NCBI RefSeq assembly: GCF_040687965.1
Contig: NZ_CP156084.1
Location: 1-64,000 of the forward strand
DNA length: 64,000 nucleotides
DNA from: Methylocystis echinoides
GTDB lineage: Bacteria; Pseudomonadota; Alphaproteobacteria; Rhizobiales; Beijerinckiaceae
Reading direction: 5' to 3'
In this document: positions 28,255 through 38,502 of the stretch, piece by piece
Numbering within the stretch: the stretch's first letter is position 1
How the letters are laid out: the number at the start of each line of letters is the position of its first letter
The notes under the pieces: model-generated
Database searches by the model: none
What the model was told of the DNA's origin: nothing
Seen by the model: only the letters and a program-made list of their open reading frames with translations
Made by a program: the position numbers and the translations under genes

Positions 28255-28578
28255 GTGATAGTGTCGACCACCAACGAGATTGCGGGCTACCGCGTCGTGC
28301 GTCATCTCGGGCTGGTGCGGGGCATTACGGTGCGTTCGCGATCCGTCGTCGGCAATCTGGTCGGCGGCCTGCAAGGCGTTTTCGGCGGCAAGCTCTCGGT
28401 TTACGTCGAGCTCGCCGAAACGGCGCGGCAGGAGGCGTTCGACCATATGTGCGAGCACGCCGCGCAAGGGGGCGCGAACGCCGTCATTGGAATGCGTTAC
28501 GACGCCAACGAAATCATGGACGGCGTGACGGAAGTGCTGGCCTATGGCACGGCCGTTCTGGTCGAGCGCGCCGCATAA
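28255..28578 (+). CDS. YbjQ-like (heavy-metal-binding domain) protein
   Basis: A 107-residue protein of the YbjQ/DUF74 family: start [10 protein letters not shown], then [11 protein letters not shown], and the C-terminal [11 protein letters not shown] pattern. Family members form pentameric rings; a metal-binding role has been proposed but is not firm. I chose the GTG at 28255, six bases after GGGAG; the open frame extends upstream, but family length argues for this start. Followed 49 bp later by rnd on the same strand. Confidence 0.8.
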   Translation: MIVSTTNEIAGYRVVRHLGLVRGITVRSRSVVGNLVGGLQGVFGGKLSVYVELAETARQEAFDHMCEHAAQGGANAVIGMRYDANEIMDGVTEVLAYGTAVLVERAA

Positions 28579-28627
28579 TGTCAAAAATGCTTCTGCCCCA
28601 CGGCGAAAATGGGTAAACTACATTTCG

Positions 28628-29848
28628 ATGAGCCTGTTGACCACCACCGATGAACTTGCAACCGTTTGCGACCGGTTTGCGCGCCACCCGTTTGTGACCG
28701 TCGATACCGAATTCCTGCGCGAAACAACCTTTTGGCCGAAAGTCTGCGTAATTCAGATCGCTTCGCCTCAGGAGGCTGTGGCGATCGACGCGCTCGCCGA
28801 CGGCATCGATCTCTCGCCTTTTTTCGCGTTGATGGCGAATGAGGCGGTCGTCAAGGTATTCCACGCCGCCCGTCAGGACCTCGAAATCATCTGGCGCCTC
28901 GCCCGACTCATTCCGGCCCCGCTTTTCGACACCCAGGTCGCGGCCATGGTCTGCGGTTTCGGCGAGCAGGCCTCGTATCTCGAGCTCGTGAAGGCGATCA
29001 CCCGGGCCAATCTCGACAAATCGTCGCGCTTCACCGACTGGTCGCGCCGCCCCTTGTCGCCGGCGCAAATCGATTATGCGATCGCCGACGTCACCTATCT
29101 GCGCGACATCTACACCACGCTCCAGGCGCGGCTGGAGCGCTCCAACCGGCTGCACTGGCTGGCCGACGAGATGGAGACGCTGACGTCGCCGGCGACCTAC
29201 GAACAGCATCCCGAAAACGCCTGGGAACGGCTGCGCCATCGCGCCCGCAAACCCCGGGATCTCGCGGTGCTGATGGAGCTCGCCGCCTGGCGCGAGGCGG
29301 AGGCGCAGAGCCGCGACGTGCCGCGCTCGCGCGTGCTCAAAGACGACGTTTTGATCGAGATTGCGCAGTCGGCCCCCAAAAATGCCGAGGCGCTCGCCAA
29401 TCTTCGCTCCTTCCCCAAGGGCATGGAGCGGTCTCGCGCGGGCGCGGAGATTCTGGCCGCCGTGGAGCGCGGTCTCGCCCGCGACCCCAGCGGCGTTCCG
29501 CGCATCGAGCGGGAAAGACGCGGCTCGAACGGCGCAACGGTCGAGCTGCTCAAGGTCCTGCTGCGTCAGGTGACGGAGCAGACCGGCGTCGCCGCGAAGA
29601 TGATCGCCACGGTCGAGGACCTGGAGGCCATCGCCAGCGACGACCGGGCCGACGTGCCGGCGCTCAAGGGCTGGCGCCGGACCATCTTCGGCGAAAAAGC
29701 GCTCGAGCTGAAGCGCGGGCGGCTGGCGCTCGCCGTCGAGAACGGCAAGGTCGTCACCTTCGACTGGCAGGACGCCGAAAACGCATCCCTGTCCCGCTCG
29801 AGCGACGCCGCCGCTGAAGCGCCCGCCGAGGCCTCCGCCTCAAACTGA
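28628..29848 (+). CDS. rnd: Ribonuclease D
   Basis: A 406-residue 3'-5' exoribonuclease involved in tRNA 3'-end maturation. DEDD residues are in V-T-V-D-T-E-F (Exo I), H-A-A-R-Q-D-L-E-I (Exo II) and the Y-A-I-A-D-V-T-Y-L region (Exo III with tyrosine, DEDDy type). An HRDC domain follows at about 210-290 ([16 protein letters not shown]), then a second helical region. ATG at 28628 fits the family start; the frame opens 28 codons earlier. Confidence 0.93.
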   Translation: MSLLTTTDELATVCDRFARHPFVTVDTEFLRETTFWPKVCVIQIASPQEAVAIDALADGIDLSPFFALMANEAVVKVFHAARQDLEIIWRLARLIPAPLFDTQVAAMVCGFGEQASYLELVKAITRANLDKSSRFTDWSRRPLSPAQIDYAIADVTYLRDIYTTLQARLERSNRLHWLADEMETLTSPATYEQHPENAWERLRHRARKPRDLAVLMELAAWREAEAQSRDVPRSRVLKDDVLIEIAQSAPKNAEALANLRSFPKGMERSRAGAEILAAVERGLARDPSGVPRIERERRGSNGATVELLKVLLRQVTEQTGVAAKMIATVEDLEAIASDDRADVPALKGWRRTIFGEKALELKRGRLALAVENGKVVTFDWQDAENASLSRSSDAAAEAPAEASASN

Positions 29849-30265
29849 GCGAGCGGCCCTTCTGCCGACGCGCGTCCGCGACCATCGGACGCGGATGCGC
29901 GCGCACGCCAGAAGCAGACCGCCGATAGCCTGAAAATGAGGCGCTGAGCGAGATTTTCGCCGCTCAGGAAAGAGGCCCTCTGATCGATTATTTCTATCGG
30001 CCGCGCTTGCAGGCCCTTGTCGTGGCGGGCCTTTCCCATCGCTTCAGCAAAGGCTTCCGGCGCCTGCATCATGGGCGCCGGATTGGCGGCGCGACCATCG
30101 AAACAGCGCGGTAGATCATGGCGGAAACGGGGATTTTTGCAGCGCGTCATTGAAATGCTGCAACGCAAGAATACCTTTACTCAGCGTTCGGTTCGCTGCC
30201 TGAGAGGTGGCGGATGGGACGCATGATCGCTCTGTCCTCCCCAGAGCGATAGAAGAAAGGAATAA
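29849..30265. other. 417-bp non-coding stretch after rnd
   Basis: No convincing gene. A perfect stem (CGCGTCCG at 29871-29878, CGGACGCG at 29886-29893) 22 bases after the rnd stop is a probable terminator. The last ~100 bp becomes AT-richer and should hold the promoter of the downstream secreted-protein gene, which has an AAAGGAA ribosome site. A minus-strand frame running into rnd has no family features. Confidence 0.5.
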
Positions 30266-30643
30266 ATGATGAAAACACGGCTTATCGCGCAGGCGCTCGG
30301 CGCCTTTGCCCTGGCGGCGGCGACCCCCGTGTCGGCCGCCGACTCCTGGTCCGAGTCGATGATGAAGCCGCTGATGGCGACGAGTCTCGACGCCGGCGGC
30401 GCCCATGTTGTGAGCTACTTCCTACCCGTCTCGGGCGCCTGCCGCCTGACCATGATGATCGCAGGCGACGATCCCGAGTCGAAGAGCGCCTCCCCGACCC
30501 GCATCCAGCTTACCGTCGAACCGGGACGCGCCGCCTATATCGACGACGCCGACGGCAAGACCTCGCGCTTCACCTGCCTCTACAGCGCCGAAGCGATGAA
30601 TGTCATCCGCACGGAGCGCGTCGCGCTCGCCCCGGCGCGATAG
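30266..30643 (+). CDS. Small secreted protein, unknown
   Basis: A 125-residue exported protein with a clear signal peptide (M-M-K-T-R start, cleavage after P-V-S-A-A, about residue 25). The mature part has two cysteines (in G-A-C-R-L and F-T-C-L-Y) that could form a disulfide and is predicted to be mostly beta. No family recognised. An 11-bp stem-loop follows ten bases after the stop, so it is probably a single-gene transcript. Confidence 0.7.
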   Translation: MMKTRLIAQALGAFALAAATPVSAADSWSESMMKPLMATSLDAGGAHVVSYFLPVSGACRLTMMIAGDDPESKSASPTRIQLTVEPGRAAYIDDADGKTSRFTCLYSAEAMNVIRTERVALAPAR

Positions 30644-30652
30644 CCATCGTTC

Positions 30653-30678
30653 AGGCGGCCACGCGCGCGTGGCCGCCT
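30653..30678 (+). terminator. Terminator-like hairpin
   Basis: AGGCGGCCACG, four-base loop, CGTGGCCGCCT: perfect 11-bp stem directly after the small secreted-protein gene. No strong T-run. Confidence 0.55.
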
Positions 30679-30784
30679 TGCCCAAAAGTTACTGGATCTA
30701 TTTACTTTTCGGCCGCTGGTCATTGTGACCCCAATAGACGCCCACTAGCCTCTCGTCATCAAAAAGACAGACAAGAGGGAGCCC

Positions 30785-31159
30785 ATGACGACCCTTTATG
30801 AGCGTCTCGGCGGAGAGAAGGCGGTCGACGCGGCGGTGGAGCTGTTTTATCGCAGAGTGCTGGCTGACGGCCGAATCGCGCGGTTCTTCGACGGCGTTGA
30901 CATGGACCAGCAGATCGCCAAGCAAAAGTCCTTCCTGACGATGGCCTTCGGCGGGCCCAACGCCTACTCCGGCCTCGACATGCGCAACGCGCACAAGCGC
31001 CTCGTGGAGAAAGGTCTCAACGACTCCCACGTCGACGCCGTGATCGAGAATTTGAACAGCACGCTGCGGCAGCTCGGGGTTCCCGAGAAGGAGGTCCGGG
31101 AAGTCGCGGCGCTGGCGGACTCGGTGCGCGCCGACGTGTTGGGGCGCTCGGCGGCTTGA
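30785..31159 (+). CDS. Group I truncated haemoglobin
   Basis: A 124-residue 2/2 haemoglobin (trHbN type). The N-terminus T-T-L-Y-E-R-L-G-G, the B10 tyrosine in F-Y-R-R-V (Y22), the distal Q-K-S-F-L segment, and the proximal haem histidine in M-R-N-A-H (H70) are all present. Such proteins bind oxygen and NO and in several bacteria detoxify NO by dioxygenation, needing a reductase. Its stop codon overlaps the start of the reductase gene by one base, so that reductase is the probable partner. Ribosome site GAGGGAG precedes the ATG. Confidence 0.92.
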   Translation: MTTLYERLGGEKAVDAAVELFYRRVLADGRIARFFDGVDMDQQIAKQKSFLTMAFGGPNAYSGLDMRNAHKRLVEKGLNDSHVDAVIENLNSTLRQLGVPEKEVREVAALADSVRADVLGRSAA

Positions 31160-32106
31160 TGCGCCTCACCTATCGGGATCGCCCGGTTGACGTCGCGCCC
31201 GGCGAAACGGTTCTCGACGCCCTGTTGCGCGCGGGCGTCGAGGCCCCCTGCTCCTGTCGGGCCGGACAGTGCCAGACCTGCCTGCATCGCGCGACGGAGG
31301 GCGTCCCGCCGCCGGAGTCGCAGAATGGTCTCACGCCCGCGCAGAAGTCGCTGGGCTATTTCCTGGCCTGCATCTGCCGGCCGAGCGAGCCGCTGACGAT
31401 TGCGCCGCCAGATGATGCGGGCGCGCGGATCGAGGCCGTCGTACGGGCGCTCGAATTCCTCTCGCACGACGTCCTGCGCTTGCGCATCGAAGCGGAGCGC
31501 TTCGCCTATCGTCCGGGGCAGTTCCTGGAGCTGATCGCCGAGGAAGACTTGCGGCGGCATTATTCGCTGGCGAGCCACCCCGAGGAAGATCCGTTCCTCG
31601 AATTGCATATCCGCCTGCATCCAAACGGCCGCATGAGCCGTCGCCTCAAGGCCGACCTGCGCCCGGGTCACAGGGTGCATGTCGCCGGGCCGCGCGGGAC
31701 CTGCTTCTACGAAGGCGTCGACAAGGAGCAGCCGCTGGCGCTGATCGGCGCCGGCACGGGGCTCGCCCCGCTCTATGGCGTGCTGCGCGACGCGCTGCGC
31801 CAGGGCCATCACGGGCCAATCCGGCTCTATCACGGCGCGCGCGAACGCAAGGGGCTCTATCTGACCGAGGAATTGCAGGCGCTGGCGGGCATGCGGGACA
31901 ATGTCGAGTATGTTTCTGCCACGCTCGACTCCGGCGGCGACATCGCCGCTCTTGCGCTCGAACGCGAAGCGCCGCGCGTCGCAGAGACGGCGTTCTTTCT
32001 CTGCGGCGGCGAGAATCTGGTGAAAAGACTGAAGCGCGATCTCTTCATGGCCGGCGCCAGCCTGAAGGCGATCCGCTCCGACGCGTTCACGCCGGCGAGC
32101 GGATAA
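31159..32106 (+). CDS. [2Fe-2S] ferredoxin / FAD / NAD(P) reductase
   Basis: A 315-residue three-domain electron-transfer protein. The N-terminal plant-type ferredoxin has C33-x4-C38-x2-C41 plus a fourth ligand at C71 or C73; the FAD domain shows R-H-Y-S-L-A-S at about 134-140; the NAD domain has G-A-G-T-G-L-A-P. The layout matches reductases of the BenC/MmoC/vanillate-demethylase kind. Translational coupling to the truncated haemoglobin suggests it keeps that globin ferrous; it could alternatively serve an unlinked oxygenase. Confidence 0.88.
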   Translation: MRLTYRDRPVDVAPGETVLDALLRAGVEAPCSCRAGQCQTCLHRATEGVPPPESQNGLTPAQKSLGYFLACICRPSEPLTIAPPDDAGARIEAVVRALEFLSHDVLRLRIEAERFAYRPGQFLELIAEEDLRRHYSLASHPEEDPFLELHIRLHPNGRMSRRLKADLRPGHRVHVAGPRGTCFYEGVDKEQPLALIGAGTGLAPLYGVLRDALRQGHHGPIRLYHGARERKGLYLTEELQALAGMRDNVEYVSATLDSGGDIAALALEREAPRVAETAFFLCGGENLVKRLKRDLFMAGASLKAIRSDAFTPASG

Positions 32107-32143
32107 CCGACGTTCACACTGCCCTTGCGCTTCGAAACTTCGC

Positions 32144-33676
32144 CTAAGAACCAATCTCAATGACCGCATCCGACCCCAGCAATCGGCCGAGCGTCTTGAG
32201 TCTGTTGAGAACGCGGTCGCTTGCAAGGTCGGCGTAATCGGCTGGCAGCGTCAGCGCCAACACGCCTTTGCGCATCGCCAGACTCGTGCGCGGCAGAACG
32301 CCCGGCATCGACGCCGACAAAAGATAGGCGGCGCGCATGGCGGCGCCGAGGATGCGGGCGCGCACGAAGAGCCGCGTCGTCAGCAGGCTGCGCACAATGC
32401 CGATCCCCGCGCCCCCGTCGGGCCCTTCGTGACGGATCACGATGGCAAGGGAGAGGTATGCGCGGCCGGGATGATCGACGGACACGAAAGGCCCCTGCGT
32501 AACGATATTCATCGCCCGCTCGGAGCGATATTCGGGATGGGCGCGCCAGGCGATGTCGGAGAGCAGGCAGGCGGCATGCCGCAGGCGCTTTTCTTCCGGC
32601 GTTTCGTCGATGTCGCTCGAGCCCAGGAAGGCGTCGGTCCAGGCGATGAGTTCGTCGCCATAGCCCGGCGCGCGGGCGAACATGCCTTCGAGTTCGCGCG
32701 ACGCGGAGAGCAGCGGATCGATCTTGCGCTCGCTTTCCGAGAGACGCTCGAAAAGGAGGCCCTCGCGCACCCCCGCCGCCGAGATGACAATCTCGCGCGG
32801 CTTGGCGCGGCGGATGATTTCATCGAGCACGATCGCGCCGTAGGCGAGCAGCGGCCGACGCGCGGTCGAGACGACGTCGATGTCTTCGATCGCCGCGCTG
32901 TCGATATGTTCGACGAGCGCGGCGAAATCCGCCGCTTCGCCGGTCTGAATGCGGTAGTTGTGCATCACGCCGAGCGGATAGTTACGCTGGCGCATGTGCA
33001 GCTTCGCGAGCGAACGCCAGGTCCCGCCGACGGCGTAAAACGTGCGGGCTTTGAGCTGTTCGAGCGGCTTGGCGTCCGCGATCGCCTTGCGCGCGATGCG
33101 CGTCGCCTCCCGTGGCGAGCGCCGCGACGCGTCCATCAACGCCAGCCCGCCGAGCGGCAGCGTGACGCCCTTGCCGAGCGCGTCGCCCGTCACGTCGATG
33201 AGTTCGAGCGAGCCGCCGCCGAGATCGCCGACGACGCCGTCGGGCTGATGGATCGAAGAGATGACGCCGAAGGCGGAGAGCTCCGCCTCGCGCCGGCCGG
33301 GCAACAGGCTGATCTCCCGGCCGATGGCCTTGCGTGCCGCGTCGAGGAAGGCCGGACCATTCTGCGCGTCGCGCGCCGCCGCCGTGGCGATGACCTCGAT
33401 GTCGAGCACGCCCATCATGTCGCACAGAGCGCGATAGCGGCGCAGCGCCTTGAGCGCCTTGTCGACGCCCTCCTCGGGCAGGCGGCCCGTGGTGACGACG
33501 CCTTTGCCGAGGCCGCACATGGCCTTTTCGTTGAAGATGGGCGTCGGCGCGCGCGAGAGCCCCTGATAGGCGACAAGACGCACGGAGTTCGAGCCGATGT
33601 CGACGATGGCGACCGGCCGAGCGGCGCTCGGCGCGGGCTGCTCGACCGGATGCGGACGCAAGAAACGCTTAAGCAT
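32144..33676 (-). CDS. ppx: Exopolyphosphatase (Ppx/GppA family)
   Basis: A 510-residue ASKHA-fold phosphatase that removes terminal phosphate from polyphosphate, possibly also from pppGpp. [12 protein letters not shown] near residue 27 is the first phosphate loop and G-D-L-G-G-G-S-L-E the second; the C-terminal half is the helical HD-like domain of longer Ppx proteins. It overlaps the end of ppk by 8 bp on the same strand, so synthesis and breakdown of polyphosphate are coupled in one transcript. Confidence 0.92.
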   Translation of the reverse strand: MLKRFLRPHPVEQPAPSAARPVAIVDIGSNSVRLVAYQGLSRAPTPIFNEKAMCGLGKGVVTTGRLPEEGVDKALKALRRYRALCDMMGVLDIEVIATAAARDAQNGPAFLDAARKAIGREISLLPGRREAELSAFGVISSIHQPDGVVGDLGGGSLELIDVTGDALGKGVTLPLGGLALMDASRRSPREATRIARKAIADAKPLEQLKARTFYAVGGTWRSLAKLHMRQRNYPLGVMHNYRIQTGEAADFAALVEHIDSAAIEDIDVVSTARRPLLAYGAIVLDEIIRRAKPREIVISAAGVREGLLFERLSESERKIDPLLSASRELEGMFARAPGYGDELIAWTDAFLGSSDIDETPEEKRLRHAACLLSDIAWRAHPEYRSERAMNIVTQGPFVSVDHPGRAYLSLAIVIRHEGPDGGAGIGIVRSLLTTRLFVRARILGAAMRAAYLLSASMPGVLPRTSLAMRKGVLALTLPADYADLASDRVLNRLKTLGRLLGSDAVIEIGS

Positions 33677-35903
33677 CTTGCTTTCGTTTCAGGAGCGAAC
33701 GCGGGCGCGATTCTTTCAAGGATTTGCCGCGTCCCGACAGGCTCGGATGCGTCATGAAGTATTGATGGGCGTTGAACCGCTCGACGCCCTCGTCCGGCGT
33801 GATGCGCTGCGAGGAGCCATCGGGCAGGACGCGATAGCTCTGCTCATTGTCCATGAGATTGGCGAGCATGATCTGATCGAGCAATTGCTGATGCACGGTC
33901 GGATTGACGATCGGCAGCAGCACCTCGACGCGACGGTCGAGATTGCGCGGCATCAGATCGGCGGAAGAAATATAAACATGCGCGCGCGGATGCGGCAGCG
34001 AATGGCCGCCGCCGAAGGCGTAGACGCGCGCATGTTCGAGAAAGCGTCCGACGATCGACTTGACGCGGATGTTTTCAGACAGTCCCTTCACGCCCGGCCG
34101 CAGACAGCAAATGCCGCGCACGACGCAATCGATGGAGACGCCGGCCTGCGACGCGCCATAAAGCGCGTCGATGATCTCGGGATCGACCAGCGCATTGCAT
34201 TTCAGCCAGATCGCGCCGGGCTTGCCCGCTTTGACGGATTCTTTCTCCTGCTCGATATGCTCGAGGAGCTTTTTCTTCAGCGAAATCGGCGACACCGACA
34301 TGCGCTCGAGGCCGGCGGGTTCCGCATAGCCGGTGATGTAGTTGAAGATGCGCGACACGTCGCGGCCGATCGCCGGATCGGCGGTAAAGAGCGAGATATC
34401 CGTATAAACCCGCGCCGTCACCGGATGATAATTGCCCGTGCCGATATGACAGTAGGTGGCGAGCCCCGAGCCTTCGCGACGCACGACCATGGAAAGCTTG
34501 GCGTGCGTCTTGAGTTCGATGAAGCCGAACACGACCTGCGCGCCGGCGCGCTCGAGATCGCGCGCCCAGCGGATATTGGCCTCCTCGTCGAAGCGCGCCT
34601 TCAGCTCGACGAGCGCGGTGACGGATTTGCCGGCCTCGGCGGCCTCGACCAGCGCGCGCACGATGGGGCTGTTGTTGGAGGTGCGATAGAGCGTCTGCTT
34701 GATCGCGACGACATTGGGATCGCGCGCCGCCTGCTGCAGAAATTGAATCACGACGTCGAAGGATTCGTACGGGTGATGGACCGCGAGGTCCTTCTGCTTG
34801 ATGGCGAGGAAACAGTCGCCGCCATTGTCGCGCACGCGCTCGGGGAAGCGCGGATTATAGGGCTTGAACTTGAGGTCCGGCCGATCGAGCGCGACGAGTT
34901 CGGAAAGATCGTTCAAGGCCAGCATGCCGTCGATTTCGAAAGTCTCGTTCGGCTCGACTTCCAGTTCGTCCGCAACGAGGGCGCGCAGCGATTCCGGCAT
35001 GTCGGCGGCGACTTCGAGCCGGATGACCGAGCCGCGGCGGCGCCGCTTCAAGGCGGTCTCGAAGAAGAGCACGAGATCTTCGGCCTCTTCCTCGACTTCG
35101 AGATCGCTGTCGCGAATGACGCGAAAGAGCCCCTGCCCGCGTAAGAGATAGCCGGGAAACAGCCGCTGCGCGTTCATCGCGATCAGGGTTTCGAGCAGCA
35201 TGAAGCGCTCGCGCCCGCCGCCGGAATTGGGGAGATGCACGAAGCGTTCGATCTTAGGGGGCAATCGCACCAGCGCCTGAAGCGTCTTGCGGTCTCCGGG
35301 CCGCACCAGCTCCAGCGCCAGCGTGAAGCCGAGATTGGGGATAAACGGGAAAGGATGCGCCGGATCGACGGCGAGCGGCGTCAGGACCGGGAAGATGCGG
35401 TTGAGGAAGTGGTCCTCCAGCCACTCGCGATCCGCCTTGGAGACGTCGGCGGGTTCGACAATGCCGATGCCCACCTCCTCGATCTCGCGGCGCAGTTCGC
35501 GCCAGCGCCGTAACTGCTCATTGGTGAGCAGCACGACGCGCTCATTGATCTTGGCCAGTTGTTCGGTGGGCGTCAGTCCGTCCTGAGACACCGCGGTCAG
35601 CGCCGAGCGAATCTGCCCGCGCAGACCCGCGACGCGCACCATGAAGAACTCGTCGAGGTTGTTGGCGGAAATCGACAGGAAGCGGAGCTGTTCGAGAAGC
35701 GGATGGCGTCGGTTGGACGCCTCCTCCAGAACGCGGCGGTTGAACTCGAGCCAGGAAAGCTCGCGGTTGATGAAGCGGCGCGGCGAAACCGCGAGCTCTT
35801 CCGGATGCTCCAGAATTTCGCCGGCAGGGTCCATCACCTCGATGGCGGCAGCCTCGATCTCGGTCGCGCTGCGCGCCGTATTGTCTCTCACGTTGGCTGT
35901 CAT
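33669..35903 (-). CDS. ppk: Polyphosphate kinase 1
   Basis: A membrane-associated enzyme of 744 residues that makes long polyphosphate from ATP. The N-terminal domain has the family motif [13 protein letters not shown]; the catalytic half has the arginine/aspartate-rich A-R-F-D-E-E-A-N-I and the histidine regions K-T-H-A-K-L-S and F-L-E-H-A-R-V-Y (phosphohistidine site). The frame opens at a TTG at 35936, but the ATG at 35903, preceded by GGGAC, is the likelier start. Lies between hdaA and ppx. Confidence 0.95.
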   Translation of the reverse strand: MTANVRDNTARSATEIEAAAIEVMDPAGEILEHPEELAVSPRRFINRELSWLEFNRRVLEEASNRRHPLLEQLRFLSISANNLDEFFMVRVAGLRGQIRSALTAVSQDGLTPTEQLAKINERVVLLTNEQLRRWRELRREIEEVGIGIVEPADVSKADREWLEDHFLNRIFPVLTPLAVDPAHPFPFIPNLGFTLALELVRPGDRKTLQALVRLPPKIERFVHLPNSGGGRERFMLLETLIAMNAQRLFPGYLLRGQGLFRVIRDSDLEVEEEAEDLVLFFETALKRRRRGSVIRLEVAADMPESLRALVADELEVEPNETFEIDGMLALNDLSELVALDRPDLKFKPYNPRFPERVRDNGGDCFLAIKQKDLAVHHPYESFDVVIQFLQQAARDPNVVAIKQTLYRTSNNSPIVRALVEAAEAGKSVTALVELKARFDEEANIRWARDLERAGAQVVFGFIELKTHAKLSMVVRREGSGLATYCHIGTGNYHPVTARVYTDISLFTADPAIGRDVSRIFNYITGYAEPAGLERMSVSPISLKKKLLEHIEQEKESVKAGKPGAIWLKCNALVDPEIIDALYGASQAGVSIDCVVRGICCLRPGVKGLSENIRVKSIVGRFLEHARVYAFGGGHSLPHPRAHVYISSADLMPRNLDRRVEVLLPIVNPTVHQQLLDQIMLANLMDNEQSYRVLPDGSSQRITPDEGVERFNAHQYFMTHPSLSGRGKSLKESRPRSLLKRKQDA

Positions 35904-35972
35904 GCCCGCTGTCCCGTTTTGCCCATATTGCCACAATGGCGTCGAAGCCGGCAGGAGGAAAAGCGCCTTCGT

Positions 35973-36677
35973 TCAAACCTCGGTCCCGCCCTCCGAAACG
36001 GCGAAACGCGCCAAGACTTCAGCCGCCAACGCCCGCGTCACCGGTCGTCGCCGGGCGAGCGCCTCGCGGTCCAGGGCCGCGACAAAAGCGCGCGCAGCGT
36101 CCAGGGACCGCTCCAGACGCAACGCCGCATAAGCAAGCGCCGGCGCCTCTACGATGAGTTGGCGGTCGCGAAACAGCTTGTCGAGCACCGCGCGCATCAG
36201 GTCGTCGTCCGGCGCGCCGATCTCCACCACAGGCGCGCGACGCAGGCGTGACAGAAGGTCCGGCAGTCCAATCTCCGCTGCGGTCGGCGGCCGCCGCGCG
36301 CTCATCAGCACGAAAAGGCGATGCTCGACGGCGAAGTTGAGCAGATGGAACAAGGCCGTCTCCTCCCGCACCTTCTCGAGGCTGTCGATGACGATGGCCG
36401 TGGGAGCGGCGTCGGCAAGCGCCGCGAGGGACGGCAGATTGGCGGGATCGGCCGCAAGCGCCTGCGCCCGGTCGCCAAAGATCGCCAGCAGGTGGCTCTT
36501 GCCGCTTCCTGGCGGCCCGATGAGCGTCAAGATGCGATCGGGCCAGTCCGGCCAGCGCTCGACCATGGCGAGCGCCGCCGCATTCGAGGGCGCGGCGAGA
36601 AAATCGGATCGTCCGAAGCGCGGGGCGAGCGGCAGCTCCAGCGGCAGCTGCGCGGGCCCGCGCCCGCCCTCGCCCAT
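35973..36677 (-). CDS. hdaA: DnaA-related regulator HdaA
   Basis: A 234-residue DnaA/Hda-type AAA+ protein that, with the sliding clamp, promotes hydrolysis of DnaA-ATP after replication starts. The N-terminal Q-L-P-L-E-L-P resembles the clamp-binding peptide of Hda; Walker A G-P-P-G-S-G-K-S-H is at 54-62; sensor region M-S-A-R-R-P-P follows. There is no DnaA domain IV. The gene sits between an AI-2E-family transporter and ppk, the usual alphaproteobacterial order. Confidence 0.9.
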   Translation of the reverse strand: MGEGGRGPAQLPLELPLAPRFGRSDFLAAPSNAAALAMVERWPDWPDRILTLIGPPGSGKSHLLAIFGDRAQALAADPANLPSLAALADAAPTAIVIDSLEKVREETALFHLLNFAVEHRLFVLMSARRPPTAAEIGLPDLLSRLRRAPVVEIGAPDDDLMRAVLDKLFRDRQLIVEAPALAYAALRLERSLDAARAFVAALDREALARRRPVTRALAAEVLARFAVSEGGTEV

Positions 36678-36680
36678 GAC

Positions 36681-37922
36681 TTAGGCCCGATCGCGGGCGT
36701 AGGACGGATCGCGATAGAGTGCGCTCGCCCGATAGCGTCCGGCAAGGAAGCGCATGACGGCGCCCAGCGCGGCGGCGGCCGGCACGGCGACGATCAGCCC
36801 GGTGAAGCCGAACAGCGCGCCGAACGCGAGCAAAGCGAACATGATCCAGACAGGATGCAGGCCGACCGAGGCCCCGACGAGGCGCGGCGAGAGCACATAG
36901 CCGTCCATGATCAGGCCGGTGGTGACGATCGCCACCGCTTCGATCGGCAAATTGATTTGCGGCCAGGCCTGCACGATGGCGATGATGATGGACAGCACGA
37001 AGGCCGTGAGCGAGCCGACATAGGGAACGAAGCTCAGCACGCCGGAGATCACGCCGATGAGAAAGCCGAAGTTCAGCCCGATGGCGGAAAGACCGACGGC
37101 GTACCAGACGCCGAGAAAAAGGCACACCAGCGACTGGCCGCGCACGAAGCCGGCGAGCGCGCGGTTGATGTCGCGCGCCAGCATCCGCACATCGGCGCGA
37201 TGGCGGGGCGGCACGAGATCGTCGATGATGTGAACCATGTGATCCCAGTCGAGCAGCATGTAAAAGGCCACGACCGGCGTGATGACGATGAGCGAGATCA
37301 CATTGATGAGCGCATAGCCGCGCAGAAGCAGCGACTTGACGAAATCCCCGACGAGGACCGCGCTCTGGGAGACGAGATCGTTGAAATATTTCTCGACGTC
37401 GAGATTGGCGCCGGCGCCGCCGAGGCCGTATTTTTCGAGAAAGTCCTTGAAATACTGGCTGGAAAAGCGCGTGCTCCAGTCGAGGACGAGCCCGTGGAGC
37501 GTCTGCAGATAGCCTGGCAGCGCGGTGAGGAAGCCCGCGAGCTGATGGGTGAGGATCGGCAACAGAACGACGACCGCCGTGACGACGAAGGCGACGAAAC
37601 CCGAGAGCAGCAGCAGCGCCGCGCCGAGTCGGGACGCGCCCCAGCGTTGCAGCCTGTCGGCGACCGGATCGAGCAGATAGCCGAGCGCGGTGCCGGCCAC
37701 GAAAGGCGCCAGGACCGGGCTGAGCAGGTAGAGGATGACGGCGAGGATCAGGAGCGACACGCCCCAGAGCATCAACTGACGCTCCAGGCTCAGGCCCGCC
37801 CATTTGACCGTCACGACCCGGGCTTCTGGAGCCGCCGCAACGGGCGCCGCCGCCGACGACAAATCCATGGGCTTGCGCGCCGCCCGGCGACGGACGGCGC
37901 CCCCCTGCTCCTGCTTCGCCAT
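36681..37922 (-). CDS. AI-2E/PerM-family transporter
   Basis: A 413-residue polytopic membrane protein with about eight transmembrane helices and the central hydrophilic region typical of the PerM/UPF0118 family; G-Y-L-L-D-P-V near residue 80 and the P-x-x-G-x-x-x-G-L-H-P-V-W-I near 335-360 are family motifs. Members export autoinducer-2 or small solutes, or act as Na+/H+ antiporters; the cargo here is unknown. The N-terminus carries a ~50-residue Ala/Arg-rich cytoplasmic extension. Three bp separate it from each neighbour, so it is in one operon with the phosphatidyltransferase and hdaA. Confidence 0.85.
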   Translation of the reverse strand: MAKQEQGGAVRRRAARKPMDLSSAAAPVAAAPEARVVTVKWAGLSLERQLMLWGVSLLILAVILYLLSPVLAPFVAGTALGYLLDPVADRLQRWGASRLGAALLLLSGFVAFVVTAVVVLLPILTHQLAGFLTALPGYLQTLHGLVLDWSTRFSSQYFKDFLEKYGLGGAGANLDVEKYFNDLVSQSAVLVGDFVKSLLLRGYALINVISLIVITPVVAFYMLLDWDHMVHIIDDLVPPRHRADVRMLARDINRALAGFVRGQSLVCLFLGVWYAVGLSAIGLNFGFLIGVISGVLSFVPYVGSLTAFVLSIIIAIVQAWPQINLPIEAVAIVTTGLIMDGYVLSPRLVGASVGLHPVWIMFALLAFGALFGFTGLIVAVPAAAALGAVMRFLAGRYRASALYRDPSYARDRA

Positions 37923-37925
37923 GGC

Positions 37926-38474
37926 TCAAGGCCTCATATGCTGGACCCAGACCCACAGATAGACGGTCGCGGAAGCGAGCGTCAATGCGGCGACGCTGCC
38001 GATGAGGAGCGTTTCCAACGCTTCCAGCCGGAAGCCATAGGCCGCGCCGCCCAAGATGAGGGCGGCGAGCAGAAGCTGGACGGCGGTGGTGATTTTCGAC
38101 GCGATATGCGGCCGCACCCTGATCGGCCGGGAAACGAACCAGGACACGCTCACGCCGCCGACAATCAGCGCGTCGCGCGAGACGATGAGAATGGCGAGCC
38201 AGACCGGCGCCTGGCCCATGATCGCCAGCGTGACATACATCGAGATGAGCAGCGCCTTGTCCGCAAGCGGATCGAGCACCGCCCCGAGCTCAGACTGAAG
38301 GTTAAAGGTCTTGGCGAGCCAGCCGTCGAGCGCGTCCGACGCGCCGGCGACGAGGAAAATCAGAAAGGCGGCCTGCCATCGCGCCTCGGTAATCATGGCG
38401 ATGATCGCCGGCGTCAGCACCAGCCGCGCGATTGTGATGAGATTCGGCAGAAAGGCGAACCAGCGGGAAACCAT
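37926..38474 (-). CDS. CDP-alcohol phosphatidyltransferase
   Basis: A 182-residue integral membrane enzyme for phospholipid head-group transfer (phosphatidylglycerol-phosphate or cardiolipin synthase type). The signature D-x2-D-G-x2-A-K-x8-G-x3-D-x3-D reads S-D-A-L-D-G-W-L-A-K...G-A-V-L-D-P-L-A-D, with lysine where arginine is most common. About five hydrophobic segments. I chose the ATG at 38474, preceded by AGGGGG; the longer frame has no homologous sequence. Confidence 0.85.
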   Translation of the reverse strand: MVSRWFAFLPNLITIARLVLTPAIIAMITEARWQAAFLIFLVAGASDALDGWLAKTFNLQSELGAVLDPLADKALLISMYVTLAIMGQAPVWLAILIVSRDALIVGGVSVSWFVSRPIRVRPHIASKITTAVQLLLAALILGGAAYGFRLEALETLLIGSVAALTLASATVYLWVWVQHMRP

Positions 38475-38502
38475 GCCCCCTATGTGGCGCGCGGTGCGCC
38501 AA

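Noticed and set aside
29566..30168. 200-residue minus-strand frame after rnd
   Set aside because: Most of it is antisense to rnd; the part outside (about 29849-30168) has no recognised motif. A gene remnant cannot be excluded.
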